A stretch of DNA of 64,000 bases, taken from NCBI GenBank assembly GCA_949361645.1, contig OX442426.1:6270278-6334277 (forward strand), read 5' to 3'. The stretch's first letter is position 1. Each line of letters starts with the position of its first letter. The notes beneath the pieces are model-generated. The model was not told the origin of the DNA. It saw only the letters and a program-made list of their open reading frames with translations, and searched no databases. The position numbers and the translations under genes were made by a program. Shown here in pieces: positions 34,249 to 48,900 of the stretch. The DNA is from Spongilla lacustris (lineage: Eukaryota; Porifera; Demospongiae; Spongillida; Spongillidae).

Positions 34249-36911
34249 GCCGCCTATGACCAATCAAAATAACTGCTGACCGCGGGTTAGCATTTTGGAA
34301 TACATTTACCAAGATTTACGGCGCCGTATCGTGCAGTTTACAGAACTAACATATGCACTAACCAACGAATAAGCAATAAATAAGAATAAGACTTAATTCA
34401 GCTGATCTATGTGAAAGCAGTTCAGGAATTGATTCTCTTGCTTGAATAAGGTCTATAGGTTGTCTGCACTTTTGACCTATGTATTGTCTCTCTTGTTACT
34501 CCTGTACTATAGATGTTTTGAATGAGCTCTGCATGATGCTGCCTGCAGGAGTTCATAATGTTTGCCTTCAAACATCCACTGGCCTATGAATGTGATAAAA
34601 TGGTGCATTCCAACAGATAATCACGTACATGTAGCGGGCTTTACCACTGTACTGTTGTGAACCTGATGTATCAGCAACCATATGCATGCGCAAGAGTTAT
34701 TTCAGGGTTTTACATGTAGCTGTTCGTATGTGTGCATGATATGACGCTTTCCTAAATTTGTTTTGTGTATTTTAGAAATCATTAATGTACATCTCCTTGT
34801 AATCACATGTACACATGTTACACAACTGCTATGGACTTCCTACTTTCAATGCATCATACTACACATTTACTAGCTGTATGATTAAATATATATTGTGGGA
34901 TCTTGCTTTAACTTCATGTTTTTATCCCCGAATCCCACGATTATCAAAACCCACTATGCTTTTTGCTGATATGACCATGCAAATTGCACCAGCACATTAA
35001 AAATGATTCAGATGGGTATATAATCGTGAGCTACATGTATACAACAGAAACTTCTCTATGTGCTGTTTGATAGCTTCGAAAGCTTTGGCTCAGCTAAACC
35101 GTACTCAAACGATACGGTAAAACACCACTACCATTCTCATTCACGCCTGATGTAGCGATCGACACCAGTTCCACTATTGTGTCGCGTGAGAAATGCACGA
35201 AATGACTAGGTTTCTGGGAACTAATAAAATGCTCAACTAAATTTGCGCATGGTATGTAGGATATAGTTTTGATAGTGTTTCGACAACAGCAAAAACATGT
35301 CAGGACCTGTTGTTATTATACACTAGTCTGGCACGCAGAATTTGTAATTTGCGCACTTGCGCTGCATCAATCCACATAAGCGTGGGCGTACCGTATAAGT
35401 ATCGCCGGTGAAGACTCGTTTTTTATCTTTGCAGAAGCGGAGGTTTGGCACAATATACAGTCTTACTATTTTAATGTTCTCGCGAGCAGAAGTCTCGTGA
35501 GCAGACGACACATCAATATTTAAAAGATGACGTAAGGTAATGACATACGTTTATGAAATATGCTCTGATGTAATTAATTAATTTGTCTTGAATTTAGTTA
35601 ATGGATGCTTAATGTTATTTTCATGATGCACGTATATTATAATCAGAGCGATTACTTAGCGAATACTGAAATTCAATTTGAAAAAAATAATTTTAGTTAA
35701 TTGATTTGAATTAATAATTTCTTGTCTTGAAACATTTGAAATCAGAATTCTCAAATCTTTATCACAACCTTCCTCCATTTCTGGCCATGTTAATTATATT
35801 CATATTAGGGTTCCCCCCCCCCCTCCCCCCCCCCCGGATCCGCCACTCAGACTGGCTGCCACGGTGTCGTGTGAATATAGTGCTATAGTGCTAAGTCACG
35901 AAAATGTTCAGTTCTAAAGTTAGAACAACCTCATGCAGTGACTGACTTTAGGCAGTAATCAGCTTAATAAATATACCTTTAAATGTAATACTGCTTAAAA
36001 ACAACTACGCGTTAGGTTTCATAAGCCATACCTCCACACCGTCAATTTGCACACAATGATTATGTACACTAATTGTTTGAGTGCACTAAGCTGGGGCGGA
36101 TCCACCGCTTTGCAACTTTTGCACTTTTAAAGTCACAAAAGTGACAAAACATAACATAATTGCGTAGAAACATGCTGAAACCATGTAGAATAGTAAATAT
36201 ACTTGCTTCCAGACTTTCCTGTAGTCGGCATAACGATCGATATACGGTACCCGCTCAACGAACGATCCATAGTTAAAAATTCCGATCGCGGAATATATGA
36301 TAATTGATATACACGTATTTTATATGTACAGGTATTGTGAAAACCATACAAACCATACAAAATAACCACATTTAACTGCAAGCACAGTAAAAGAGGAAAC
36401 ATAAACAACAAAATGACAGAACAAAAGAATGGTGTTAATCCGATTTTGGTAATTAATATTTAACTACATCCTGTGGGCTGGGACATTTATTACAGTCACT
36501 CCACCTACCACCTTCGTAAGAAGTCATGAATTTTTAATAATACTAGTAGAAAACGATCCAAAGTGTGAGGAACTTGGATGGATCTGTGTGCCCTTAGCAG
36601 TGGAAGCCTATGGTGCATGGGGCATAGAAGCACAACGGACCATCTCACGTTTGGCCCGCAAAACCAACCAAACGATGTCCAGAGTTATTTTAAATCTATA
36701 TGGTCGTCTGAACATGTCCCTAATAGGGCCAACTCAAGAGCGATGTTGAGTAGAAGTGCATTGTAGATTTAGATGTGTGGTGTATACATTATTATTATTA
36801 GTATAGCTAAGAATAAATAAAAACATTGAAACATTTATGACGTCAATTGCGTTTGTTATTAAAAAATGTTATTGTATTGTGGTTAGTGTTATAACCACTC
36901 AGCTCCATAAG
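33849..36911. other. Intergenic before ABCF3: poly-C tract, hAT end; no gene
   Basis: A C run at about 34206-34243 is followed by TCCGGCCGCC. A solitary hAT-type terminus lies near 35818-35857 (CCGGATCCGCCACTCAG, same class as the 31021 element). Short ORFs show no family features. Confidence 0.55.
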
Positions 36912-37464
36912 ATGACCACCGTCGAAGAGATTTTGACTCAAAACGTACCCGACGTCGACAAGGAGGTGTTCGACTACATTTGTGGTACGTTCGAGGACTG
37001 TAAATCGCAGCTCGCTTGGGCGGAAGGCGCGATTTGTGTCGAGACAGAGACACGTGCGCGCCACCACGTATACTACTAGTATATCTGAAGCTTCCATTCC
37101 GTTTTATTCTTATGTATTTAAGGTGTGCTCGAGTCTCCCGATGACTTCAACTCGAGTGAAGACGTGTACGAGGCCGTCGGTTCTGTGCTGCTGGAGTCGT
37201 CGGGGGACCCTACGGACGAGGAGGGTATCAGGGACCTCTGCGTCCTGCTGTTCGGAGTACTGAGAGGGTAAGGTGATACGATTTACTATTACACGGGGGA
37301 AGAGGGGGGGGGGGGGGGGGGGGGGGGGCGGGGGAAGAATAAATTAATTTCACAGAACCCTGGCCATTTTGGTCGGTAGAATCAAGTTTGCGTGTAGTAC
37401 TTTTGGGTGCGTCTTGTGTTGGCGTTCAGAACTGGGGGTGGATGTTGCTCAGTGGTAGGGTGGG

Positions 37465-37543
<79 letters not shown>

Positions 37544-37572
37544 GGAGGGAGGGAGGGAGGGAGGGAGAGAGG

Positions 37573-37603
<31 letters not shown>

Positions 37604-40600
37604 AGAGAGAAAGGGAGAGGGAGGGAGGGAGAGGGAGAGAGAGAGAGAGTGAGGGTGGCCATTGAAGGCTGTAGCATACCAGTGCAGTGGAGATTTAATA
37701 TCAAATCACTGTGTGAGAAATTTTTATATCTTGTACACTGGGAAACTGTGTATGGTGCTGGTTAAGTAGTGGTGCTGGCTAAGTAGTGGTGCTGGTTATG
37801 TAGTGGTGCTGGTTATGTTGTGATGCTGGTTATTAGTGGTGCTGGTTATGTAGTGGTGCTGGTTATGTAGTGGTGCTGGTTATGTAGTGGTGCTGGTTAT
37901 GTAGTGGTGCTGGTTATGTAGTGGTGCTGGTTATGTAGTGGTGCTAGTTAAATAGTGCTGTGGTTCAGAACCAGCCATAGCCACACTCACAGAGGGTCCC
38001 TCCCCCTTCCATACCTCCTCCCCCCTCCTTCTCCAGTGAAGGGGAATACGATGAAGAGAGCAGTCTCAGTGAGAGGAAGCTTCTGGACGCTCCTATCTAC
38101 CTTGGAGACAAGTTCAAAACTGGTGAGAAGTATGGTCACCACACGGTGTATAGAATACTGGTCATGTTGTACACCATCACATTAAGGGATGGAATGAAGT
38201 GCAGTATTATGGTAATTTATAAAAATACGTTATACGAATTACAATAATTATTGATACTTGTGGTATTTACACATTATACATATTAATGGTAATTATTATT
38301 ATTATTATTATGTTGGGAAAAAACAAGGTACAGAATACGTAATACATATTACAAAGAAAAGTTCATGTTCAAGTTCTTATTTACAAAGGCTGCCTGGCAG
38401 TCATTGCACTGGCATGTTGCCTCTGCAATGTGATGGCCAATCTTTGGTACAGCTGATTGACTATTTTTATTATTTTCAAAAGATAATTCAGCTATCAAGG
38501 AAATGAATAACTTCTGGCTGATGCAACCATTGTCAAAATCGGTGAGTCCAATAATGTTATAATCTAAGAAGGTCAAGCATTGTGTGGTCATGTGATTACG
38601 AGCTCATAGTGCATGCACATCCTCTCAGTGATGTGTTCCGTGTTAAAAATGGGTGCACTGCGAAAATTTGAGTTATCGAGGTACACATGCATGTGTGTGA
38701 TTTTTATTATAGGAAATCATCTTCTGTTCAGGCCATTCAAAATTATTTAGTTGTGTATGAACCCCCCCTTCCCCGGAAGTTCCCCCCCTCCAGCTGTATC
38801 CATGTGGCACTACACTCATATGCTGTAGTGTCGTCATTGTTGAATGGCTGGAATGGTCTTAATTCATGTGCATGGCATCAGCATATTTGTGTACATGTTG
38901 TGTGTGTTCCTACAGTCTGTCGACAAGAAAAAATTGGAAAAGGCTGATGCTAAATTGAAACAGAAACAAGACAAGAGAGCACTACAGGATAAGAGTGGCT
39001 CAGAGACCAAAGGGTTTGTACATGTACAACATGCATGCCATGGCATGTGCGGCGTTTTGTTTTGTGTGTACTCTAAAGACTAGTACAGGCCACACCCTAG
39101 TGTACATGTATGTATCATGATTATTATTATTATTATTTGGCCACACCCACAAATACCTTGTGATTATTTGGCCACACCCACTGTCACGTGACATTACCAC
39201 ACCCACTTGCAACAAAGCTGTCCCATTTTCCATCTTACAGGGTTACCTTGGAGACAGCCACGACCAGTCAAGCCACCAACAAGCAGGCCAGTCGTATTGA
39301 GGCATCCGGAGGTCTGCTGTATGACATCAAGATAGACAACTTTGACCTCTCCTATGGAAGCAGGTGTGTACATGTGAGGGTGTCATGTGTGTATGTGAGG
39401 GTGTCTGTGTACATGTGAGGTATCATGTGTGCATGTGAGGGTATCGTGTGTGCATGTGAGGGTGTTATGTGTCTACATGTGAGGGTGTCATGTGTGTACA
39501 TGTGAGGTGTCATGTGTCTACATGTGAGGGTGTCATGTGTGCATGTGAGGGTGTCATGTATAGGTGTGCATTAATTATGTGCAAGTGCCTGTGCATGTAT
39601 TGTGATGGTGTGGGCGTACATTAGCATGTGTGAGTTTGATAGTTGAGTACATGTGTATGGTGTAATATGGTTTTGTGGGGTACGTCTTGTAGTCCAAAGT
39701 CACATGACACTTTGGGAGAGTTAGGGAAGGTGGAGGTAGGGGGAAGAGGGAGATGAGGGGAGGGGAATTGGGGGGAGTTCTACTGTCTGATTTTTCAGTT
39801 ACATGTACATCTAACTACACACTGCACATGTACATATAGTGCCTTACAGTTTTATTTTATGGTACCTACCACTACCACCTCTTCACCACTACCACCACTC
39901 ATCACACCTCTCCCACTCATCACACCATTCTACCACTACCACCTCTCCACCATTACCACCACTCCATTCCACCACACCTCTCCACCATACACCACACCCC
40001 ATAACCACACCTCTGCAGAGTGCTGCTATCGGCAGCTACACTGTCTCTTGCTTATGGCAGAAGATATGGACTTGTTGGAAGGAATGGAATAGGAAAAAGT
40101 ACATTACTACGAAGCATTGCAAAGTAATATCCTCCTCCCCACACCTTTCCTCTCCCAAATACCCTATCCCCACACCTTTCCTCGCCTAAGTACCTCTTCC
40201 CCATACCTTCCCTTGCCTAAGTACCTCCTCCCTATACCTTCCCTCGCCGAAGTGCCTCCTCCCCATACCTATCCTCGCCTAAGTACCTCCTCCCCATACC
40301 AATCCTCTCCCAAACCATACCTATCCTGTCCTATATACCTCCTCCCCATACCTATCCTCTCCCAAACTCCTCCTCCCCGTACCCATCTCTTAAACACCTC
40401 ATCATCTCAGTCGGCAGTTGCATCTCCCCGCCCACTTATCAATCCTCCATGTTGAGCAGGAAGTGGTTGGTGACGATACTATCGCCGTGGAGAGCGTGTT
40501 GGAATGCGATGAAGAGAGGTTTGCGCTGTTGAAGAGAGAGAAGGAGCTGGTGGCCCTGTTGGGTGCAGAAGGAAGGTATGTACTTGTGTGTGTGTGAGTG

Positions 40601-42797
40601 TGAGTGTGTATGTGTGAGTGTATGTACATGTACATGTATGTGTGTGTGTGTGTGTGAGTGTGTACTGGTGTGTGAGTGGGGTACATCAAGTGTTGGGATA
40701 ATTAACTGGTTGTTACTTAACTTGAATCAGTTAATCTCTTTAATCTGCCGACGCCCTACACACAACACGAAGTTAAAATTTAAGCAAACCCATACATGTA
40801 CATGTATGAACAAGGAACAAACCAAAAGATTGAACATTTGTACTGTACATGAAGAGTTAAATAGCAAATAATGTGTGTAACTTTAAAAATAACATATAAA
40901 TAAATATGGGAAAAATATGCACCAAAAGTAACCGAATACAAGAAATGAGCATCAAAGTTGATGCATGCAATTGAAATGTACAACTTAAAGCCGTTGTAAC
41001 TCCATTATGGACAGCCAATTTCAAGTAAGTAAGAAAGAAGTTAAAGAGGACCTACATGTACATGTAGGAATCCATTAGAATATATCAAATGATTTGAAAA
41101 ACATGTACATGCATAAGGTCGCTTTTCTTGGATATTAGAGGATATTGCTGCATTTTCGATTTCCATTCTTCAGTTAGCTGACATACTCGGTCAAATGTTA
41201 TGTCATGTATCATGTCCAGGTGCATGTTCACATGTAGGTGTTAGCCTCTTACAACATTATAAGGTTTTATTGTCATTCAATGTGTGCCCTACGCTGAGGA
41301 TTTCAAACACTTGCTTACTGTCTCTTGCAATAATTTAATACCAACCAAAATGTTGATTGTGAGGTGCTACAAAAATGTGCTCTGTGGTCTCCACTGCTTA
41401 ACTAAAAATTAATTTGATGGTGTTAATTATCAGAGGTGATAGCATGTAATGAGAAAAAAATATATGGGACAGTGTCCAGCAAAATCGGGCTTGTGGGGTT
41501 ATAATTTTATCACTATAAAAATTGCACGTTGTACTAAACAACACATCTTTGCGACGGTATTACCTTTTCCTTTCAAATTTCGTACACTTGTTCCCACACC
41601 ATTTCTCTGTGTGAAAATCGATTTTTGTGATCTACACCTTTTCCGTGCCGTGGATACAACAATCGTTAACCCTGCAGGTTAGAAATCCACATTTCTCCAC
41701 CTACGAGTGTTGAAAATGCGTCAAATTCGGAGCGTGCATAGAGGAGTCCTGTAGCTATTGATTTGTTCTATTCGTTAGTTTCTGAATCATCCGTTACGGA
41801 GATACAGTTGAGCAAACTACAGGCACATTTTCCCGCTTGATTCGCGCCAATGATATGATCACCGCCTTCCCATTCACTTAGCGGGACGTGATTTATTGGC
41901 GCGAATAGAGCGGGAAAACGTGCCCGTAGTTTGTTCAACTGTATCTCCGTAACGGATGATATAGAAATTAACGAACAGAACAAACCAACAGCTACAGGAC
42001 TCCTCTATGTGCAACCCGAATTTGACGCATTTTCAATACTCGTAAGTGGAGAAATGAAGATTTCTAACCCACGGGGTTAACGAATGTTGTATTCACGGCA
42101 CGAAAAATGTGTAGATCACAAAAATCGATTTTCACACAGAGAAATGGTGTGGGAACAAGTGTACGAAATTTGAAAGGAAAAGATAGTACCGTCGCGAAGA
42201 TGTGTTGTTTAGTACAATGTGCAATTTTTATAGTGATAAAATTATAACCCCACAAGCCCGATTTTGCTGGACACTGTCCCATATATTTTAGAATAAAAGT
42301 CACATACATGTACATGTAATGGAGTTAAGATAAGATAGGTCTTATGTGAGCCTGGTGATTAAAGGTTATTAACTAAACACTTATACAGCTATGTAGAACG
42401 TTACTTACAGTGCAGTACTTACCACAAGGTACAGTAATTACCTTAACGTAACTGGTTTTAATGAATTAGCAGCATGTATATGTACAATGGCGTTCTTACC
42501 TCTAGCTTGCTCTTCCCAATGGGTGCATGTAGATGTATGTTAGCCTGCAATATATCTACATGTATGTTAGCCTGCAATATATCTACATGTATGTTGTGTG
42601 TCGCTGTGAGGTGAACAGACGCATGAGTAATCTGCACATGTATGTTTACATTGCACTATGGGAGGGGCCTCTGGTTCTCTCTGGTATGATTCATTACATG
42701 TCCCTTCCCACAGTTCTTCAGCTGGAGAAAACACTGAACTAGCCCAGGTGGGTAAAGTACTGAATGTGTGGGAAGGTGGTAATGAAGATGTACATGT

Positions 42798-42840
<43 letters not shown>

Positions 42841-42884
42841 TGTGTGTGTGTTTGTGTTTGTGTGTGTGTGTGAGTGTGTGTGTT

Positions 42885-42931
<47 letters not shown>

Positions 42932-45900
42932 ATGTATGCGTGTATGTGTGTTGGCTGTGTTGTGTGTGCTTGCTTACAGATTTGTCTTCTGCCTGTGCTT
43001 GTTGCTACCAGTTGTTGGAAGAGGGCTTATAATATTGTCATAATAATGTACAGTATAGCAATAATGCTACATGAGTTCAAGATCTTGATTTTGAGAGGGC
43101 TCTTAAATCATGATTTGCAGGTGTATGCCCGACTACATGACATAGAAGCTGACCAGGCCCCTGCAAAGTGAGTGGGGGGTGTGGTCCGTGGTCTATGTGA
43201 GGGAAGTGTGGTCTATGTGGGGGAGGTGTGGTCCATGTGGGGGAGGTGTGATCCATGTGAGGGAAGTGTGGTCTATGTGGGGGAGGTGTGGTCCATGTGG
43301 GGGAGGTGTGGTCCATGTGAGGGAGGTGTGGTCGATGTGAGGAAGGTGTGATGTGTCTGTTTAAAAAAAATGCTTTTTTGAACAGGGCTTCAAGGATTTT
43401 GGCTGGCTTGGGTTTTAATCCAGAGATGCAGAAGAGAAAAACAAGGTGTGTGAGTGTGTACGTGTGCATGTATGTGATCGTTGTATATGTTTGGGCGCGC
43501 CCTTGTTGATACCAGCGCAGTGTACAAGTCATAATTACAATGCATTATCTGACTAAACTTTTTATTTATTTAATTTATTTTTATTTATTTATTTTTTGTA
43601 ACTTAATTTGCAGAACAAGCAAAAATACTTAATAATAATAGTGAATAATTATTTATTTGTATGCTGCACCTCTAATATAACTATGTGGTGAAAGGTCTCT
43701 TGATAGACGATAATAAAAAATGAACGTTTTGTAGGATGATGATGCATCATATACACCTACACGTACATCCACTGCAATAACAACATCTCATGGTGAATTG
43801 AATAATGATTAGAAACTGGCTCCTCTTGAATCAAGACAGAACACACATTTGGCATACTTTTCATTCAACATACATGTACATGTATGTATTTGTAGTACAT
43901 GTACATACATGTATGTACATGTACATGTATGTATTTGTAGTACATGTACATACATGTATGTACATGTACATGTATGTATTTGTAGTACATGTACATACAT
44001 GTATGTACATGTACATGTATGTATTTGTAGTACATGTACATACATGTACATGTACACATGTAAAAGTATATCATCTGCATGTGAAGGCATGTAATGTGAT
44101 TGCAGCACGATATAAATACAAATGTATCACATGAACGTTAAACGAACTTCCAGTTTTAGTTTCATTTCAGCTTATGTGTGCAGGTGGTGGAGGGAAGACA
44201 CCACCACTAAGGCTGTAGAAAAAATACTGTAGATTGTTTAGGCTAAACACTTACTTCTATGTATGTACTTCCCAGTATTCTTTTATCTCACAATGGACTG
44301 TTCTAGACCATATCACGGTATAGTGTGCATACGCATGTTGAAATAGTTTAGGATTTCATTATCTCCTCGAAATTGCAAACCACGTTCTGATAAAAAGAAA
44401 TTAATGACAAGCAACCACACGGTATCTCATCATAGCCTTACATTGTTTCCCATCTATTCTTCCACACAGTTTTCTTTGACTTGAGTGTGACGCTTGAGCA
44501 CTATGGCGTGCAGTAATTTTCATGGTCAATCGATCTACTGGGTGCATGCCTCCAATCACTGTATCCAGGATCGGAAAACTGTGTTGTGGTGTGTTTGTTA
44601 CCAAACAGAACACATACACGTACATGTACAAAACAGAAAATACTCACAGTAAAAGCTGGGAGTAAACAATCCATCCTTGAGCGATTTCTTCACCTGAAAG
44701 ATGACTTCAGATGCTTACGAAAGAGGAGAATTTTCCACTCTGGTCCTTATACTGTTGCTCAGAAACTGTAAAATCGTCCTCAATTCTGGCGCTATCCAGG
44801 TCCTTTCATGCTCCAGTGTTCACATACCTATTTTTGAAACGTTCTTCCGCCAGGCAGCATGGCATGACCACTAAATTCAGGCAATAAGGAGCTACTGCAA
44901 TTGGATCGTGTACTACAGTGCTGCCGCTTCTAACAGCTTTGTCTTCATGTCCTTTCATGAGAGCCAAAGCGAGGGAGGTTCAGCCTCCATAGAGATATCG
45001 TGTCTTCTGAACTGGACTGGAGCTGTTGAGCTCACTGCAAGCAAGCACAATCTCTGCTCTGGTCCACTGCTGTAGCAGCAGAGCTATCAGGTAGCCTATC
45101 CATGTTTGTGTGGGTGCCATATTGATGCTGAAAAAAAAAAGTTAGCTTGCAAAAGGATTCCGTGTGCTGTTAGTTCAACTTTCGCTTTGCAGCATCACTC
45201 ACCTGTACCCCTTCCATCACTGCTTTTATTCGAGGTTGAGCTGCTACTGTCCTTACTCTAGAGTTACATACATGTAACCATTACTTGCGTTACGGATGAT
45301 GGATTCAGCAGGGAACCATAAATATAATGTCCACGCAGGCATATCTAAATGAGGACTTATTTATTCCGGATCCGGCGTATCGGATTCCAGTTCTTGGCCA
45401 AGTGATTTTAAAAGTAATTCCGAGCAGGGGAGGGCATGCATTGACTGATAATTCTATCTGTAGTAGTTATTTGTGGTTTTCTCACCAGCATGGTTGTACA
45501 TGTACACCTTGTGAAGCCTGTTGTGATGGGGAACTGTTCTCTTGAGCTGTTGTGCTGTCGCTGCACATGTGGTGTTGCATCACTAATGATGTTTGCCATT
45601 ACTAGTATGCTAGGGGTCAGTTGGGGTCTTTTGATGTTATGCGGTCATGACATTTCAAACCTAATAATTGTATTCAAAGTATTGCATCAAAAGATAGGTC
45701 ACACATGAGCACATGATAGGAGAACTCTTAAAATTCTTTTTGAGGGTATGCATTGGCATCTACTGAAGGACCATCATCCATGGATGGAGTTACAGTGAAA
45801 CTTGTGTGTAATGCACATGGTCACCTTTGAGTCAAATACAGTGGTCACATTAAAGGGGTGGTCACATTAAAGAGGTGGTCACATTAAAGAGGTGGTCACA

Positions 45901-48900
45901 TTAAAGAGGTGGTCACATTAAAGAGGTGGTCGCATTAAAGAGGTGGTCACAAGAGAGGTACATGTAGCTGCATTGCAAGGCACACAATGCTTGATTGACG
46001 TCAGCTTGGCCTGTAGCTAGTGGCCGTATGAAGCAGAGTGGCTGCACTTCACAAGTGGCCGCATGGGCAGAAGGCACTCAATTGTCATCTTGTCCTGGAA
46101 AGTTTCTGTGGCAGTTCTTATATTATTTTGGAGATAGTGCTTTGTGTAGCTGGCTTCATTGCCCCATAACTCCATCATAGACAAATCTCTCAGAAAAGGA
46201 GAAATTAATTAATAATATATCATTTTTTAATGGATAATAGCTCTGCCAATTATATTGGTATGAGATCATTACTACATCATGGCATGAAGTCGTCTGCTGC
46301 ATCATCAATGTTATTAATCCATTTCTCCATCAATGTTATTAATCCATTTCTCCATCAATGTTATTAATCCATTTCTCCATCAATGTTATTAATCCATTTC
46401 TCCACAGGGAATTTTCTGGAGGGTGGAGAATGAGGCTGGCACTGGCCAAGGCACTCTTTGCAAGGTAAAGTCATGGGTGGGGCTAGGGGGTCATCATAGG
46501 AGGAGCTAGGTGGTCATCATGGGCGGGGCTAGGTGGTCATCATGGGCGGAGCTAGGTGGTCATCATGGGCGGAGCTAGGTGGTCATCATGGGCATGTGAG
46601 CACCCATAGTCAAGGTGTGGGCAGCACCAGTAGTCATTGCATTTTGATGTTTGAAAACTTTATGCCAAGGACGATAATGGTGACAGCACAATAGGATTAA
46701 CCCAATTGCGGTGTACATGTAGCTGATTTTCAAGATTACCATGCAGGGAGCCTGTACAAATTATACTGTAGGAGTATCATGTGTTAGCCTTTAAAGATTG
46801 ATTGATTTTCCTCTCACTGCCCTTCCTATCTTCTCCCCTTCCTCCCTTCTTCCTCTCTCTCCATCCTCCTTCCTTCCCCCCTCTCTCCATAGACCTGACC
46901 TTCTGCTGTTGGACGGTAAGTACATTTATCCATGTCAGAAAGGAGAGGACTACTCAGTGTGGTCCTGAGTATGTATGGGTCCATTGTCGTCTTACTTGTG
47001 TACATGTATGTATTTTGCTTCACCTCTTCACAGAGCCGACTAACATGTTGGATATCCGAGCCGTGCTCTGGTTAGAAGAATATTTGCAGGTACATTTGCT
47101 TGCATACACTGTATGTTTGGCAATGTGGACGCAACTTATCCATCTATTGTCATGTGTAGCACATGTACATGTACATTGTACAATGTGTGTGTGTGTACAC
47201 ATGAACCCATATACATGTAACTAATGCATGTACTTTTACATGTACATGTACATGGACGTGTGCATACGTGTACATGTGTTCACATAAATGTACACCTTTA
47301 TAAAGCCACCATAATGTAGCTACTCTAAGGAGGTACCGGATATGCATGTTTGTTTGCACACACACCTACATGTATGCACTAGAGGGTCATTCTAGGGAAA
47401 TTTATACCGCCTAAATCTCATATTTTAACACCACTTCCCATATATATTCTCCTGTGTAAAAAATGCAAAATCACTTACATTGTAATATATGCATACCCCA
47501 AGCTATACTGTTTATTAACTACAACCCTCTGAATAATAAATTTTTGGGGCAACTTGGACCTGTTTAGAATAGAATTGCTTTGACCATTTTTGTCTATATG
47601 GTAGGTATCTTTGTATACATTTATGGATGTTATGTGCATTCATAGCAGTGATGGACTTTATAAGAATTGGTTTATTGGGGTTTAATAACTGATGACTTTG
47701 TGATCAGTTTTGCTGTTTCCAAAAATAATATTATCCATCTTTCACCAAACTTTTAGGGTGGGTAGATGCTAGTACCAATTAGGGTACTTAGCTGATCAGA
47801 TGTGCGGGATTCTCATGCACTGGGCTGGGGCACCACTTCAAATCCTGGCAGCCATCTTTAATCCTCCCTCATAATTCCTTTTTGGGTCACCAAGGTTAGT
47901 CACTATGAAAACACTGTGGGAGGATTAAAGATGATTTGAAGTGGTGAACTGATCATGAATTCATCAGTTATTAAACCCCAATAAACCAATTCTTATAAAG
48001 TCCATCACTAAACGGTACAACCTGGGGTAAATGTATTAAGTGATTTTGCATACAGGAGAATATATATGGGAGGTGGTGTTAGAATATGAGATTAATTATC
48101 AACCTAATAATTCCTAGCTGGATACACCCAAACGCAATGCAAGCGTGACGTTCATTGGTTGACTGATTGGCAGCAAATGGGGGCAAGGGGCAGGAGTACC
48201 CCACGAGCCTGTGTCCCTGTACCCAAACTCCCCGGCAGTGGTGACACCAGCTGGTGCCGCTGACCACAACCGGGTGACCTGTGTACCAAAGCCAGGATGC
48301 TGGTCCAGGCGTGGCTATCCAGGATTGTTGGGAAAGTCTGCCGGCTAGACAGGCACCAGGGTGACGCTGGTCACCAACTGTGTGACCTGTGTACCAAGCC
48401 AGGACGCTGGTCCAGGCTTGGCAAGCCGGCTTTGTAAGGACAAGCCTGCAGGGCTCCACCCCCTGCCTTACTTGTAATTGAATATAAGCAGGAAATGCAT
48501 CATACAGCAAAGTACAAATACATGTGGAGGGGAGGGTGGGAAAGGTGAAGCTCTCCAGCGCCTGTTGACCAGCAGCATGCTCTGGAGTTGCGCATCATCT
48601 TTATATACATGCATACCCAGAGGCTGGCCGTCCAATTACACAACAATAAGCGAACAAAGGGGCCATCGCCCAGCGCCATATGACAATAGTAAGGCTATCC
48701 CATATCACAAAGATAAGGCTTGAGTGTGATGTGGTTATGCGTGTAAAGTAAACAGGAATTATTAAAACCTGTTTAGCTCCCTAAACAGTACCTTTAGGCA
48801 GTAAAAATTTGCCTAGAATGACCCTAGAGAAAAGCAACTAGACATGTTGCCATAGCTCTGAATATTGATGATTTGTACCCCTGGCAATATTTCAAAGCAT

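Noticed and set aside
37388..37765. Purine-rich (RE)n ORF
   Set aside because: Translation of (GA)n in an ABCF3 intron.
41449..42315. A conserved ~80-residue protein encoded twice
   Set aside because: The two copies are the arms of one palindrome; most differences change amino acids, so no coding selection is evident.
48079..48510. 143-codon minus ORF
   Set aside because: It spans two direct repeats in an insertion, has no domain and has skewed composition; kept only as part of the mobile element.
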